The notes below the pieces were generated by a model. It did no database searches, was not told the DNA's origin, and saw only the letters and a list, made by a program, of their open reading frames with translations. From Raineya sp964654605 (lineage in GTDB: Bacteria; Bacteroidota; Bacteroidia; Cytophagales; Thermonemataceae): DNA of 64,000 bases. Shown here in pieces: positions 1 to 9,259 of this stretch; positions within the stretch are counted from its first letter, which is position 1; each line of letters starts with the position of its first letter. The DNA is taken from NCBI GenBank assembly GCA_964654605.1, contig CAZZLW010000052.1, forward strand, positions 35,081 to 99,080, read 5' to 3'. Both the position numbers and the translations under genes were made by a program.

Positions 1-131
1 ACCCAATAAGGCGGTACGCATACGCCTAAGAAGTGAAACTCTTTTGCTTCGGCAATGAGCTTATCAATATCGGCATAAGTCGTAAGGGGTTTGAGGCAAG
101 TGTGTTCTATGTACTTATTGATAGGTAGCAT
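1..131 (-). CDS. deoC: Deoxyribose-phosphate aldolase, N-terminal fragment
   Basis: Only the first 43 codons lie in the window; the gene runs off the left edge. The translation begins MLPINKYIEHTCLKP and continues with IDKLIAEAKEFHFLGVCVPP. This matches the family N-terminus, where an N-x-YI-(D/E)-HT-x-LKP block is followed by an acidic helix and a VCV-x-P strand. DeoC cleaves 2-deoxyribose-5-phosphate to glyceraldehyde-3-phosphate and acetaldehyde in deoxynucleoside catabolism. The catalytic lysines are outside the window. It starts 20 bp after the hisS stop on the same strand, so the two are probably cotranscribed. Confidence 0.85.
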   Translation of the reverse strand, partial: MLPINKYIEHTCLKPLTTYADIDKLIAEAKEFHFLGVCVPPYW

Positions 132-151
132 ATTTTTAGTGTTTTATCAGG

Positions 152-1531
152 CTAAAAGGTTTCTTTGAGGAAATTGAGTAAATTATTGGTGCTTATACGT
201 TTTTGCTCGCCTGTACGCATATTTTTGATAGCTACTTCACTATTTTTTATTTCTTCCGAACCTATTGCAATTACAAAGGGGATTTGCTTTTTGTCGGCAT
301 ACTTGAACTGCTTATCTAGCTTGGTGCTTTGTGGGTAAATTTCAGCTTTGTAGCCTTCATCACGCAGTTTTTTTAGCAAAGGCAAAACAAACTTTTCGCT
401 ATCTTTATCAAAATTAGCAAAAAGAATTTGTGTAGTGCTTTGGGTTTGAGCAGGAAACAGGTTTTGCTCTTCCAAAACATCATAGATTCTATCCAAGCCA
501 AAAGAAAAGCCAACGCCCGCCATTCCTTGCAAGCCGAAAGTTCCTGTGAGGTTATCATAACGCCCACCGCCGCTAATGCTTCCCACTGCCGAATTTCTAA
601 CTTTTACCTCAAAAATTGCACCTGTATAATACGAAAGTCCTCTTGCAAGGGTAATATCCACAGAAACAGGAAATGCGGTTTGGCTATCAAAATACTTTAC
701 ATATTCAAAAACTTGCTTCAAATCAGCGACACCTTCTAATCCGATAGAAGATTTTTGTAAAAACTTTTCTAAAAATGCTATTTTTTCTTCATTATTTTCA
801 GGCACGCTAAAAATAGGTTGTAAATCTTGGATATTTTGCACCGAAAAGCCCCTTTGGGAAAGTTCTTGCTCAACTTTTTCCTTGCCAATTTTATCTAATT
901 TATCAATGGCTACACACAAATCAGCTTCCTTACCTTCTGCTCCGATGCTTTCGGAAATACCTGCAAGAATTTTTCGGTGGTTGATTTTGATTTCAAAGTT
1001 TTGTATGCCCAAACGCTTGCCCAAAACTTCGTACATCATTAAAATAATTTCTGCTTCGCAGAGGAGCGAATTAGTGCCTACCACATCGGCATCGCATTGA
1101 TAAAACTCACGATAGCGTCCTTTTTGGGGAGCATCGCCTCGCCATACAGGCTGAATTTGATAGCGTTTGAAAGGGAAAGCCAGTTCATTTTGGTTCATCA
1201 CAACAAATCGGGCAAAAGGTACGGTCAAATCGTAGCGTAAGCCTTTTTCAGCAATTTGCAAAGCAAAGAGTTTAGAGCCTTTCTGCAAATCTTCGGGCTG
1301 AACATCTTTGAGAAAATCGCCTTGATTGAGGATTTTATAGAGAAGTTGGTCGCCCTCTTCGCCATATTTACCCATTAGTACCGAAAGATTTTCCATTGCG
1401 GGGGTTTCGAGGGGCAAAAAGCCAAATTTTTCAAAAACTTCTTTGATGTGTGCGATAATAAAATTTCTACGCAACATCATAGCAGGTGTATAGTCGCGAG
1501 TACCGCGTGGCAGAGTAGGCTTTTGTTTCAT
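152..1531 (-). CDS. hisS: Histidine--tRNA ligase (HisRS)
   Basis: Class II aminoacyl-tRNA synthetase that charges tRNA-His, about 459 residues. Visible landmarks are the N-terminal LPRGTRDYTP block, motif 2 in the form LRYDLTVPFARFV, the HisA-type motif ARGLSYYTGAIFEV, the glycine-rich SGGGRYDNL strand and a GVGFSFGLDRI motif 3. A C-terminal anticodon-binding domain follows. LRYDLT at motif 2 is the form seen in archaeal and eukaryotic enzymes, as opposed to the LRPEGT form of E. coli, and to my knowledge is normal in Bacteroidota. I start at the ATG at 1531; the frame also opens at a TTG two codons earlier. It is followed by deoC on the same strand. Confidence 0.96.
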   Translation of the reverse strand: MKQKPTLPRGTRDYTPAMMLRRNFIIAHIKEVFEKFGFLPLETPAMENLSVLMGKYGEEGDQLLYKILNQGDFLKDVQPEDLQKGSKLFALQIAEKGLRYDLTVPFARFVVMNQNELAFPFKRYQIQPVWRGDAPQKGRYREFYQCDADVVGTNSLLCEAEIILMMYEVLGKRLGIQNFEIKINHRKILAGISESIGAEGKEADLCVAIDKLDKIGKEKVEQELSQRGFSVQNIQDLQPIFSVPENNEEKIAFLEKFLQKSSIGLEGVADLKQVFEYVKYFDSQTAFPVSVDITLARGLSYYTGAIFEVKVRNSAVGSISGGGRYDNLTGTFGLQGMAGVGFSFGLDRIYDVLEEQNLFPAQTQSTTQILFANFDKDSEKFVLPLLKKLRDEGYKAEIYPQSTKLDKQFKYADKKQIPFVIAIGSEEIKNSEVAIKNMRTGEQKRISTNNLLNFLKETF

Positions 1532-1554
1532 TTTCAAATGGTAATTTTAGCTCG

Positions 1555-1562
1555 CAAAATTA
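1555..1562 (-). promoter_or_regulatory. Possible -7 element for hisS
   Basis: The minus strand reads TAATTTTG, matching the Bacteroidota -7 consensus TAnnTTTG, 24 bp upstream of the hisS ATG. No TTTG was found at the right distance for a -33 box, so support is partial. Confidence 0.35.
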
Positions 1563-1605
1563 CAAAAACTTTTCAAAGGCTTTTTCATATTCCAAACTTT
1601 CTATT

Positions 1606-1613
1606 TATTTTTG
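1606..1613 (+). promoter_or_regulatory. Possible -7 element for the 1640 gene
   Basis: TATTTTTG fits TAnnTTTG and lies 26 bp before the ATG at 1640. There is no clear -33 box. The 108 bp between the divergent hisS and 1640 genes would hold both promoters. Confidence 0.35.
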
Positions 1614-1639
1614 CATAAAACTGCCAAACAAAAATAGCT

Positions 1640-3199
1640 ATGAGCACCGCTACTCAACAACAAATTCGTACCGTACACTTTTATTATCCGCCTTTTATAG
1701 TAGATATGCTCTTACGTTGGCTTTCTATGGGGGTGTATCGTAGTATGGAAGATAGCGACCAGCACAATACATCAGAGTTTGTTGTTTTTGCTATTATACA
1801 ACTTATCATTACGGCAATTACTGCTATTTGGGTTTTTGTACGTTTTCATAACCTAAAAGGAAATTACGAGTTTCTGCGTGCAGGTTATTATGAGGAGAAA
1901 ATTTCTTTACTTTCCATTGCTTTCCGAATATTTAATGTACTTTCTGTAACCTATATTCTTTCAGGAGCTATTCAGGAGCAAGGCTTTTATCGTTCTTTTG
2001 TAGGGGTACGCCCCGAGTCGGAAGTGGCTGTGTATATCATTGTTTTTTTGATATATGCGGGGATAATGGTATATCTTTCGTTTAGTAGCATCAGCGTACC
2101 CAAAGAACACGAAAATGAGTTTATAGCTACCTCTCCTCTTATAGAACCTTTCCCCTTTGGTAAATGGATAAAAAGGCTTGGCAAAAAAGATGATAAAAGT
2201 CCGCTTTTATCCCCCGAAATGGAAGATAGAAGCCTTTTTATTGATAATTTTGATTACCAAATAGACCACAACGACCTTGAAATTATTAAAGTAGAAGGCA
2301 GATTACGCAACGAACATTCGCGTGTGGAAGCCTATATTTTGGAAAGTGTAATGTTTGGGGCATTGGCATTTTCGGGCTTTCTTTCTATTATTGCCTCTGA
2401 AAGATTTAACTTTACATTACAGGAAAGAATTTTTTTATCAGATACCAATGTGCATATCATTCAAAATGTAAAAGAGGCAGAAAAAAAATCTGATGGCACA
2501 GAAATTATCAAGAGCTATGATAAAACAATACCCATTGCCGAAGAGGCTGATTATCGCTATAAACAAGTAGAGCCACTTTTGGATATTAAAAATCCTAAAA
2601 AAGTTGTACCTATCGTAAAAAATACTGAAATGCGTGTATTCTGGTCGGAGGCGATGAGTCTGCTAAAAAATGTGCTTTTGTTCAAGTTCAATGCAGATAC
2701 CCGCCGAAGTTGGAACAGACTGCTACAACCTTCTAACCTAATTATGCTTATTTCCATAGAAACACTTTTTTGTGCCTTATTTTTCCTTTCCGTGATAGCT
2801 TCTCGTTTGCGTTATACCAAAATGACCGAAGAGATTGATAACTTGGTGCGTTTGGCTCGTAATTTCAACGAAAAAGAAGAGGAAGTACACAATCTTATTT
2901 TGCAGGGTTTGGGTGATGATAGTATTCAAGGCAACTTGCGTAGGCGTTTGCAAAGTTTGAGCCTGAAAATCAATCAGTATGTAGATAGAGCCAATGACCT
3001 TATGGAAAAAGCTCGCCCTATACTTGTGTATATGAGTTTGTTTAGAAATTTGGGGGTAATCACTTTCATTTTCATTCTCATTACAAGTTGTATATTCTTT
3101 TCCGAAACGCTTGCATTTATTTTCTTGCTCTTTTCTATTGTGGCTTACGTGTACGAATACATTGATATAAAGCTCAGAATGAAAGGCAAACAAGCATAG
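1640..3199 (+). CDS. Unknown polytopic membrane protein, 519 residues
   Basis: I do not recognise the family. Hydrophobic helices are visible near residues 46-66, 92-112, 130-150, 235-252 and 373-392, with a final pair around 475-512. A soluble stretch lies between about 255 and 370, and a charged, coiled-coil-like segment (about 395-455, rich in Glu, Asn and Leu) separates the last two membrane regions. No catalytic motif, lipobox or signal peptide stands out. A MORN-type secreted protein follows 36 bp downstream on the same strand and may be cotranscribed. An envelope role is inference from topology only. Confidence 0.8.
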   Translation: MSTATQQQIRTVHFYYPPFIVDMLLRWLSMGVYRSMEDSDQHNTSEFVVFAIIQLIITAITAIWVFVRFHNLKGNYEFLRAGYYEEKISLLSIAFRIFNVLSVTYILSGAIQEQGFYRSFVGVRPESEVAVYIIVFLIYAGIMVYLSFSSISVPKEHENEFIATSPLIEPFPFGKWIKRLGKKDDKSPLLSPEMEDRSLFIDNFDYQIDHNDLEIIKVEGRLRNEHSRVEAYILESVMFGALAFSGFLSIIASERFNFTLQERIFLSDTNVHIIQNVKEAEKKSDGTEIIKSYDKTIPIAEEADYRYKQVEPLLDIKNPKKVVPIVKNTEMRVFWSEAMSLLKNVLLFKFNADTRRSWNRLLQPSNLIMLISIETLFCALFFLSVIASRLRYTKMTEEIDNLVRLARNFNEKEEEVHNLILQGLGDDSIQGNLRRRLQSLSLKINQYVDRANDLMEKARPILVYMSLFRNLGVITFIFILITSCIFFSETLAFIFLLFSIVAYVYEYIDIKLRMKGKQA

Positions 3200-3235
3200 C
3201 ACAATTTTTGCGGGGCTAATCAGAAAAAGAAAAAA

Positions 3236-4042
3236 ATGAGAATTCCTTTTGTCGTTTTATTATGTTGGGGCTTGTTCCTTACTGCTTTTGCCCAAGAAAA
3301 AGAAGATAACCTTCTGGAAACAGATACTATTCCCGATTTGCGGATTAAACTGCCCAAAGAAAAAAAAGAGCAAAAGGAGAAAAAAGAGCCCAAAAATGTC
3401 TATTATGGCAAAAAAGTTCGTAAAAGTTTTATTAAAAAAACAAGCTCTAATGTAACCATTGAGGTTTTTCATTATCTTAAAGTACAAGACCGAGGGCTGG
3501 TGAATAAATACATTGAGGAAATTTATGCCTTTCACCCGCAGAAAAAAAGAATTATCGTGAGTACCTACGACAAAATGCCTTGGGACGAAGTGAAAATCTT
3601 ACACGGACCTTACAAAAAAACAGAAAATAACCGAGTAGTAGAAGAAGGATTTTTTTACTTTGGTGTCAAGCACGGCAGGTGGGAAAAATATGGCAAAGAT
3701 GCTCTTGATAGAGATTTTGTGCTACTGGAAAAAACTAAATATTACCGAGGATTCTTGAAAGAGTCCAAAATTTCGTATCACGACGAAATGCAGAAAAAAC
3801 TAAAAGAAGTTATCCCCATCAAAAATGGCAAAAAAGAAGGCACTTATCTTCGCTTTCACCCCAACGGAAATCTTGCTGAAAAAGGAGTATTTCAGAATGA
3901 TGTAAAAATTGGCTTGTGGGTAGAATATTATCCCAACGGCAAGCGTAAAAAAGAAACCTACTATCCCAAAATATGGTATGACGAAGAAACCGAAGTGCAA
4001 ATTCGTGAATATGACGAAAATGGCAGAATAAAGCAAGACTAA
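3236..4042 (+). CDS. Secreted protein with MORN_2-type repeats
   Basis: 268 residues. A signal peptide (MRIPFVVLLCWGLFLTAFAQ) is followed by a Lys/Glu-rich linker (about 30-65). The C-terminal part carries repeats of the pattern (K/E)NGKKEGTYLRFHPNGNL and NDVKIGLWVEYYPNGKRK, the G-x-W-x-x-Y-x-x-NG signature of MORN_2 repeats often labelled YwqK-family antitoxin. An antitoxin role is not supported here: there is no toxin partner and the protein is exported. It is more likely a periplasmic or surface repeat protein. Function unknown. Confidence 0.8.
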   Translation: MRIPFVVLLCWGLFLTAFAQEKEDNLLETDTIPDLRIKLPKEKKEQKEKKEPKNVYYGKKVRKSFIKKTSSNVTIEVFHYLKVQDRGLVNKYIEEIYAFHPQKKRIIVSTYDKMPWDEVKILHGPYKKTENNRVVEEGFFYFGVKHGRWEKYGKDALDRDFVLLEKTKYYRGFLKESKISYHDEMQKKLKEVIPIKNGKKEGTYLRFHPNGNLAEKGVFQNDVKIGLWVEYYPNGKRKKETYYPKIWYDEETEVQIREYDENGRIKQD

Positions 4043-4151
4043 TCCATCACAACCTGCCCACGATTTTGTAATTTTTTTCAAAACCTTTCCTTAGTTCGGT
4101 TTTTCAAATATTTTTTTCCTATTTTTACGCAAAAATTTCAAAAAGCTTTGT

Positions 4152-4826
4152 ATGCAAGGATTAAGCTATCACGTAGATATTGTACTTTGTATTGATGCCA
4201 CAGGCTCTATGTCGCCGATTATTGACAAAGTAAAAGAAAATGCTCTCAAATTTTATGATGACCTTTCGGTACAAATGAGGCAAAAATCCAAGCATATTGA
4301 TAAGTTGCGTGTGAAAGTTATTACCTTTCGCGATTATTATGTAGATGGCGATATGGCTATGCAGGTTTCTCCTTTTTTTACTTTACCCGATGAAAAATCA
4401 TCATTTCAGGCATTTGTAAGTCGTATCCAAGCCGATGGCGGCGGAGATGAACCCGAAAATGGCTTGGAGGCTCTGGCTCTTGCTATTCAATCTGATTGGA
4501 GCAAAGAAGGTGATAAACGCAGGCAAATTATTGTACTATGGACAGATGCCAGCACGCACCCTTTGGAATTTAAAGCGGATAGCAAGCCACAAAACTACCC
4601 AACAACTCAAATTCCTAAAAATTTTGATGACCTCACCGACCTTTGGGACGGGCAAACTATGAATCGTGCCGCCAAACGTCTCATTTTATACTCCCCTGAT
4701 GCTTACGCTTGGACTGATATTGCCAACCACTGGGAAAATACTATTCAGTACCCTTCCAAAGCAGGTGAAGGACTGAGTGAAATTGATTATCAGACCATTT
4801 TAGATGCTATTGCCAATAGCGTCTGA
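4152..4826 (+). CDS. von Willebrand factor A domain protein
   Basis: 224 residues and essentially a single vWA domain. The MIDAS metal site is visible: DATGS at residues 15-19, ITFRDYY in the middle, and LWTDAST as the last strand. This is the D-x-(S/T)-x-S ... T ... D pattern that binds a divalent ion and mediates protein-protein contacts. There is no signal peptide, so it is probably cytoplasmic. vWA proteins often work with MoxR ATPases, kinases or PP2C phosphatases; none is adjacent, so the partner is unknown. Confidence 0.88.
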   Translation: MQGLSYHVDIVLCIDATGSMSPIIDKVKENALKFYDDLSVQMRQKSKHIDKLRVKVITFRDYYVDGDMAMQVSPFFTLPDEKSSFQAFVSRIQADGGGDEPENGLEALALAIQSDWSKEGDKRRQIIVLWTDASTHPLEFKADSKPQNYPTTQIPKNFDDLTDLWDGQTMNRAAKRLILYSPDAYAWTDIANHWENTIQYPSKAGEGLSEIDYQTILDAIANSV

Positions 4827-4904
4827 CCTTTTTGTTTTTTGTGAAATCCATATTTCTGAACTCTAATATTTGGTGTCTAAATTTCGTATCTAAAACCTAT
4901 AAAA

Positions 4905-7900
4905 ATGCAGTATTTCAAGAAACTCAATAACTTATTTGGCTGGATTATCTTTTTGATTGCAACAGCTGTTTATTTGCTCACACTTGAACCTACCGCAAGT
5001 TTTTGGGATTGTGGCGAATTTATTGCCTGTTCGGCGAAATTACAAGTACCCCACCCTCCGGGTACGCCTTTTTTCTTGCTTGTCAATAGAATGTTCGCAA
5101 TGCTTGCCCTTGAACCTTCTCAAATTGCCTTTATGGTGAATGTTTCATCGGCATTGTGTAGCGGTTTTACCATACTTTTTTTGTTTTGGTCAATTAGTTT
5201 GCTGGCAATTAAGTTTTTCAATCAAAGAAAACAAGATTTTGAGCCTACCAAAGCTCAAACGCACAGCATAATGCTTGCCAGCAGTGTTGGAGCTTTGGCT
5301 TATACCTTTTCAGATTCGTTTTGGTTTTCTGCCGTAGAAGCCGAAGTGTATGCGATGTCCTCTTTTCTGACAGGCTTTATTTTTTGGGCAATGCTCAAAT
5401 GGGATACTCTGCAAGATACCCAAAGTGAGTATCGTTGGCTCTTGCTTATTGCCTATCTGATTGGGCTTTCTATTGGCGTACACCCACTCAATTTGCTTAC
5501 CATTCCTGCCCTTGCAATGATTTATTATTTCAAGAAAGCACTCAAAGTTACCCCCGAGGGTATCATATATGCGATTATGGCAGGTTCAGGTATTTTGCTG
5601 TTTCTGATTTGGCTTATTCCGGGGCTTCCTACATTTGCCAAGAGCATTGAAGTATTTTTTGTAAATGTTTTGGGCTTGCCTTTCAATTCGGGAATTATCT
5701 TTCTGATTTTACTGATTGTAGCAGGACTTACTTGGGGAATTTTGTTTGCTATAAAAAAACAAAAACCGCTTCTGAATACAATTTTGTTGGGTGTTTCTTT
5801 GGTACTCGTAGGGTATGCTTCTTATGGAATTATCTTGATACGCTCTGCTTACAATCCGCCTATTGATGAAAACAATCCCGAAGATTTGGTTTCGCTTATT
5901 TCTTACCTAAACCGAGAGCAGTATGGCAGTCGTCCTTTGCTTTTTGGACCTATCTACACTGAAAAACCCGTAGATTACATCAATACCTCTCCCATTTACA
6001 CCAAAGATAAGGAAAAAGGTAAATACGTGATTTATCGCTACAACCGCGAGCCCAAATATGATGAAAGTGCGAGAATGATGTTTTTCCCTCGTATATACAG
6101 TTCAGACCCCTATCACGTTTCGCTTTACGAAAGATATTTAGGACTTGAAAAAGGTCAAGACCCAAGTTTTGCCCATAATATTGCTTTCTTTTTCTCTTAT
6201 CAATTGGGGCATATGTATTGGCGGTATTTTGGGTGGAATTTTATAGGCAGAGAAAGTGATATTAAGGACGCAGGCGTTTTGCTTTTTGGAAATGATACAG
6301 ATGCCCCTGACTACATCAAAAACAACAAAGCTCGTAACCGATTTTATGGAATCCCTTTTATTTTGGGAATGTTGGGACTTGCCTTCAATATTATTCGTAA
6401 TAAGCAAACAGCAGTAATGCTTGGATTACTCTTTTTCCTTACGGGCATTGCTCTAATTATTTACCTCAACTCTCCTCCCGTTGAGCCTCGTGAGCGTGAT
6501 TATATCTATGTAGGTTCGTTTTATGTTTTTGCAATATGGATTGGCTTTGGCGTGCTTGCACTCATAGAACTTATTGAGTCGCTACTTGTTAAAAAAACGC
6601 AAACTTCGCCCTCTTACCAAAACCCTACCTCTTGGGGGGTAGCGAGTATTTTGGGCGTACTTTGCGTAGGGCTTATGGCTTGGCAAGGCTGGGACGACCA
6701 CAATCGCTCTCATCGTTACTATTCCGTAGATTCAGCACGAAACTTATTAAGCTCTTGTGAGCCGAATGCCATTCTTTTTACAGGTGGCGATAACGATACT
6801 TTCCCGCTCTGGTATGTGCAAGAAGTGGAAGGTTTCCGAACCGATGTGAGAGTATGCAATACCAGTCTTTTGGGTACAGATTGGTACATCAGCCAAATGA
6901 AACAAGCCGCTTACGATTCTGACCCACTCCCCATTTCATTGAAAGAAGAGCATTACCGAATGGGAATGAATGATGTAGTTTTCATTACCAAACACCCTTT
7001 TATGCCCGATAAAGAAGCCAAAGAACTTTATGAGCAAGGTATAGAACTTCAACAATATATGAACTTGGTTGTACAAAATAACAGATACACCCAAATTCCT
7101 ACTTCTGAAGAAGATGTTGAGAACTTTTTGCCTTCCCGAAAACTTATTCTGGATACTTCCAAAGATATAGACTACATCAAGAGTGCAGGCTTTTTGCCTA
7201 ATGGAGCAGATACTTTGCTCAAATATGGAATGTATTGGGAACTACCCAAAAACAAGAACCGAATAGATAAAGATGAGTTTGTCATTCTCAATATCATTGC
7301 CAACAACCATTGGCGAAGACCTATTTACTTTGCTCCCAAGCTCAGCGACGAAGATTATGTAGGTCTGAAAGATTATATGCAAGTTGAAGGATTGGCTTAT
7401 CGCCTGCTTCCTGTACCTGTGGGTTTACTTGCTCCCAATAAAGAGATTTTTGTGAATGCCGATTTGAGCTACGAGCTAATAATGAAAGAGAAAAAACACA
7501 ATTTCAAGGGTAAAGAAATTGTAAGAAAAATGTATTGGCGAGGTTTGGATAATCCCAAGGTGTATCATAATGAAGACTATTTTGGCTTCATTTCGCAGGC
7601 TCGCGAGCATATTTACGAAGTAGCCAAAACACTCATTGAGGAAGGAAAAAAGGAAAAAGCCAAAGAATTGATGTTGTTTTCACTGAAAAAAATACCCATA
7701 GAAAGCATACCTTACGATTTCTATGTGGCTCAATTAGTGCCTTTGCTCTATGAAGTGGGCGAAAATAGCCTCGCCGATAGCCTCTACAAACACATTACCG
7801 AGCAGGCAAAAGTAGTTATTGATTACGCTATGGATAATTACAGCCCTCGCAACGATTTCAAAATGAGGCAACAAATGTTTATTTTCTATCAATATTCCAA

Positions 7901-8003
7901 AGATTTGCAAAAGATAAAACCTGAAGAGGCGGCGAAATGCAAAGGACTTTATGAAAAATATGCCCGCAAGTTAAGTGCTAGTACAGAATCAGAGTTAGAG
8001 TAG
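4905..8003 (+). CDS. DUF2723 membrane protein (GT117-like, PMT-related glycosyltransferase)
   Basis: 1032 residues. The N-terminal ~560 residues hold about a dozen membrane helices. The first luminal loop contains SFWDCGEFIACSAKLQVPHPPG, whose acidic residues and P-H-P-P-G stretch are the hallmark of the DUF2723 family. The family is related to protein O-mannosyltransferases (GT-C fold) and to TMEM260. A second conserved block is SPPVEPRERDYIY near residue 525. The C-terminal ~430 residues are soluble and probably periplasmic. The family is characteristic of Bacteroidota and presumed to glycosylate exported proteins. The donor and acceptor cannot be read from sequence. It ends at a strong shared terminator. 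Confidence 0.9.
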   Translation: MQYFKKLNNLFGWIIFLIATAVYLLTLEPTASFWDCGEFIACSAKLQVPHPPGTPFFLLVNRMFAMLALEPSQIAFMVNVSSALCSGFTILFLFWSISLLAIKFFNQRKQDFEPTKAQTHSIMLASSVGALAYTFSDSFWFSAVEAEVYAMSSFLTGFIFWAMLKWDTLQDTQSEYRWLLLIAYLIGLSIGVHPLNLLTIPALAMIYYFKKALKVTPEGIIYAIMAGSGILLFLIWLIPGLPTFAKSIEVFFVNVLGLPFNSGIIFLILLIVAGLTWGILFAIKKQKPLLNTILLGVSLVLVGYASYGIILIRSAYNPPIDENNPEDLVSLISYLNREQYGSRPLLFGPIYTEKPVDYINTSPIYTKDKEKGKYVIYRYNREPKYDESARMMFFPRIYSSDPYHVSLYERYLGLEKGQDPSFAHNIAFFFSYQLGHMYWRYFGWNFIGRESDIKDAGVLLFGNDTDAPDYIKNNKARNRFYGIPFILGMLGLAFNIIRNKQTAVMLGLLFFLTGIALIIYLNSPPVEPRERDYIYVGSFYVFAIWIGFGVLALIELIESLLVKKTQTSPSYQNPTSWGVASILGVLCVGLMAWQGWDDHNRSHRYYSVDSARNLLSSCEPNAILFTGGDNDTFPLWYVQEVEGFRTDVRVCNTSLLGTDWYISQMKQAAYDSDPLPISLKEEHYRMGMNDVVFITKHPFMPDKEAKELYEQGIELQQYMNLVVQNNRYTQIPTSEEDVENFLPSRKLILDTSKDIDYIKSAGFLPNGADTLLKYGMYWELPKNKNRIDKDEFVILNIIANNHWRRPIYFAPKLSDEDYVGLKDYMQVEGLAYRLLPVPVGLLAPNKEIFVNADLSYELIMKEKKHNFKGKEIVRKMYWRGLDNPKVYHNEDYFGFISQAREHIYEVAKTLIEEGKKEKAKELMLFSLKKIPIESIPYDFYVAQLVPLLYEVGENSLADSLYKHITEQAKVVIDYAMDNYSPRNDFKMRQQMFIFYQYSKDLQKIKPEEAAKCKGLYEKYARKLSASTESELE

Positions 8004-8006
8004 CAA

Positions 8007-8047
8007 AAAACCTCATAGGCAAGAGAGTCTATGAGGTTTTGTTTTTT
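8007..8047. terminator. Bidirectional intrinsic terminator
   Basis: A 12-bp perfect stem (8007-8018 with 8029-8040, AAAACCTCATAG/CTATGAGGTTTT) has a 10-nt loop and T-rich sequence after it; A-rich sequence before it serves the other strand. It lies between the convergent DUF2723 and aldolase genes. Confidence 0.88.
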
Positions 8048-8061
8048 GTTTTGAAAAATTT

Positions 8062-9123
8062 TTACGCTAAATCAATTTTTCGGGTCAGATATACATCTTG
8101 TACGGCATTAAGCAACTCCACGCCCTCTTTCATAGGTCTTTGGAAGGCTTTGCGTCCCATAATCAAGCCCATACCTCCTGCACGTTTGTTGATAACCGCA
8201 GTAGTTACGGCTTCTGCCATATCCGATGCCCCTTTGGATTCGCCCCCTGAGTTGATAAGCCCGATTTTACCCATATAGCAGTTGGCAACTTGATAGCGGC
8301 ACAAATCTATGGGGTGCGAAGTGGTTAGCTCTTCGTACATTTTTTTATGCGATTTACCGAAATTGAGAGCGGTAAAGCCACCATTATTTTCAGGAAGTTT
8401 TTGCTTAATAATATCTGCTTGAATAGTTACGCCTAAATGATTGGCTTGCCCTGTAATATCAGCCGCTACGTGGTAATCTACGCCATCTTTCTTAAATGCA
8501 CTATTACGAGCATAGCACCAAAGCACCGTAGCCATACCCAATTCGTGAGCCATTTCAAAGGCTTCGGCTACTTCTACAATCTGACGAGAAGACTCTTCCG
8601 AGCCAAAGTAAATAGTTGCCCCTACGGCTACTGCTCCCAAGTTCCAAGCCTCACGCACCGAACCAAACATAATTTGGTCGTATTTGTTGGGGTAAGTCAT
8701 CAGTTCGTTGTGGTTAATTTTAACCAAAAAAGGAATTTTGTGAGCATATTTGCGGGACATCAGGGCTAAATTCCCAAAAGTAGTTGCTACGGCACTGCAA
8801 CCGCCTTCAATGGCAAGTTTAATGATATTTTCAGGGTCAAAATAAATAAGATTGGGTGCAAACGAAGCTCCTGCGGAGTGTTCTATGCCTTGGTCTACGG
8901 GTAAAATGGAAAGATACCCCGTACCTTTGAGCCTTCCGTGATTGAACATTGTTTGCAAGCTACGCAAAACCTGAGGGTTGCGATTAGACTTGGCATATAC
9001 CTCATCTACAAAATTTTTGGAAGGTTTTTGGAGAAGTTTTTTATCAATAGTCTTACACTCGTGATTGAGCAACTTTTCGGCATTAGAGCCAAGAATTTCT
9101 ACAATTTTGTCGTAATTTAGCAT
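8062..9123 (-). CDS. fbaB: Class I fructose-bisphosphate aldolase (FbaB/DhnA type)
   Basis: 353 residues. It belongs to the DhnA-type class I aldolases, which use a Schiff-base lysine to interconvert fructose-1,6-bisphosphate with triose phosphates in glycolysis and gluconeogenesis. Diagnostic blocks are SILPVDQGIEHSAGASFAPN, LVKINHNELMTYPN, AVAVGATIYFGSEESSRQI and the C-terminal GGMGLIMGRKAFQRP, with the phosphate-binding loop near NSGGES. I place the start at the ATG at 9123. The frame extends upstream to a TTG at 9156, but that stretch overlaps the candidate promoter elements. It converges on the DUF2723 gene across a shared terminator. Confidence 0.93.
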   Translation of the reverse strand: MLNYDKIVEILGSNAEKLLNHECKTIDKKLLQKPSKNFVDEVYAKSNRNPQVLRSLQTMFNHGRLKGTGYLSILPVDQGIEHSAGASFAPNLIYFDPENIIKLAIEGGCSAVATTFGNLALMSRKYAHKIPFLVKINHNELMTYPNKYDQIMFGSVREAWNLGAVAVGATIYFGSEESSRQIVEVAEAFEMAHELGMATVLWCYARNSAFKKDGVDYHVAADITGQANHLGVTIQADIIKQKLPENNGGFTALNFGKSHKKMYEELTTSHPIDLCRYQVANCYMGKIGLINSGGESKGASDMAEAVTTAVINKRAGGMGLIMGRKAFQRPMKEGVELLNAVQDVYLTRKIDLA

Positions 9124-9153
9124 AATTTCAAGGGGTTTGGTGAAAATTTTGGG

Positions 9154-9169
9154 CAAATATACAAAGTTA
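9154..9169 (-). promoter_or_regulatory. Candidate promoter elements for fbaB
   Basis: Two adjacent minus-strand matches to TAnnTTTG occur: TATATTTG at 9154-9161 and TAACTTTG at 9162-9169. Either would start a short leader before the ATG at 9123. No good -33 box was found. Confidence 0.4.
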
Positions 9170-9259
9170 TGTTGAGGTGTAAAATGCTTTTACCGATTTT
9201 CGTAAGATTTGTTAAGATTGCGAAAAACTGCTATTATTGTGGTCAAGTCCTGCGGATAA

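Noticed and set aside
3236..4042. Antitoxin of a toxin-antitoxin system (YwqK label)
   Set aside because: The protein has a signal peptide and no toxin partner.
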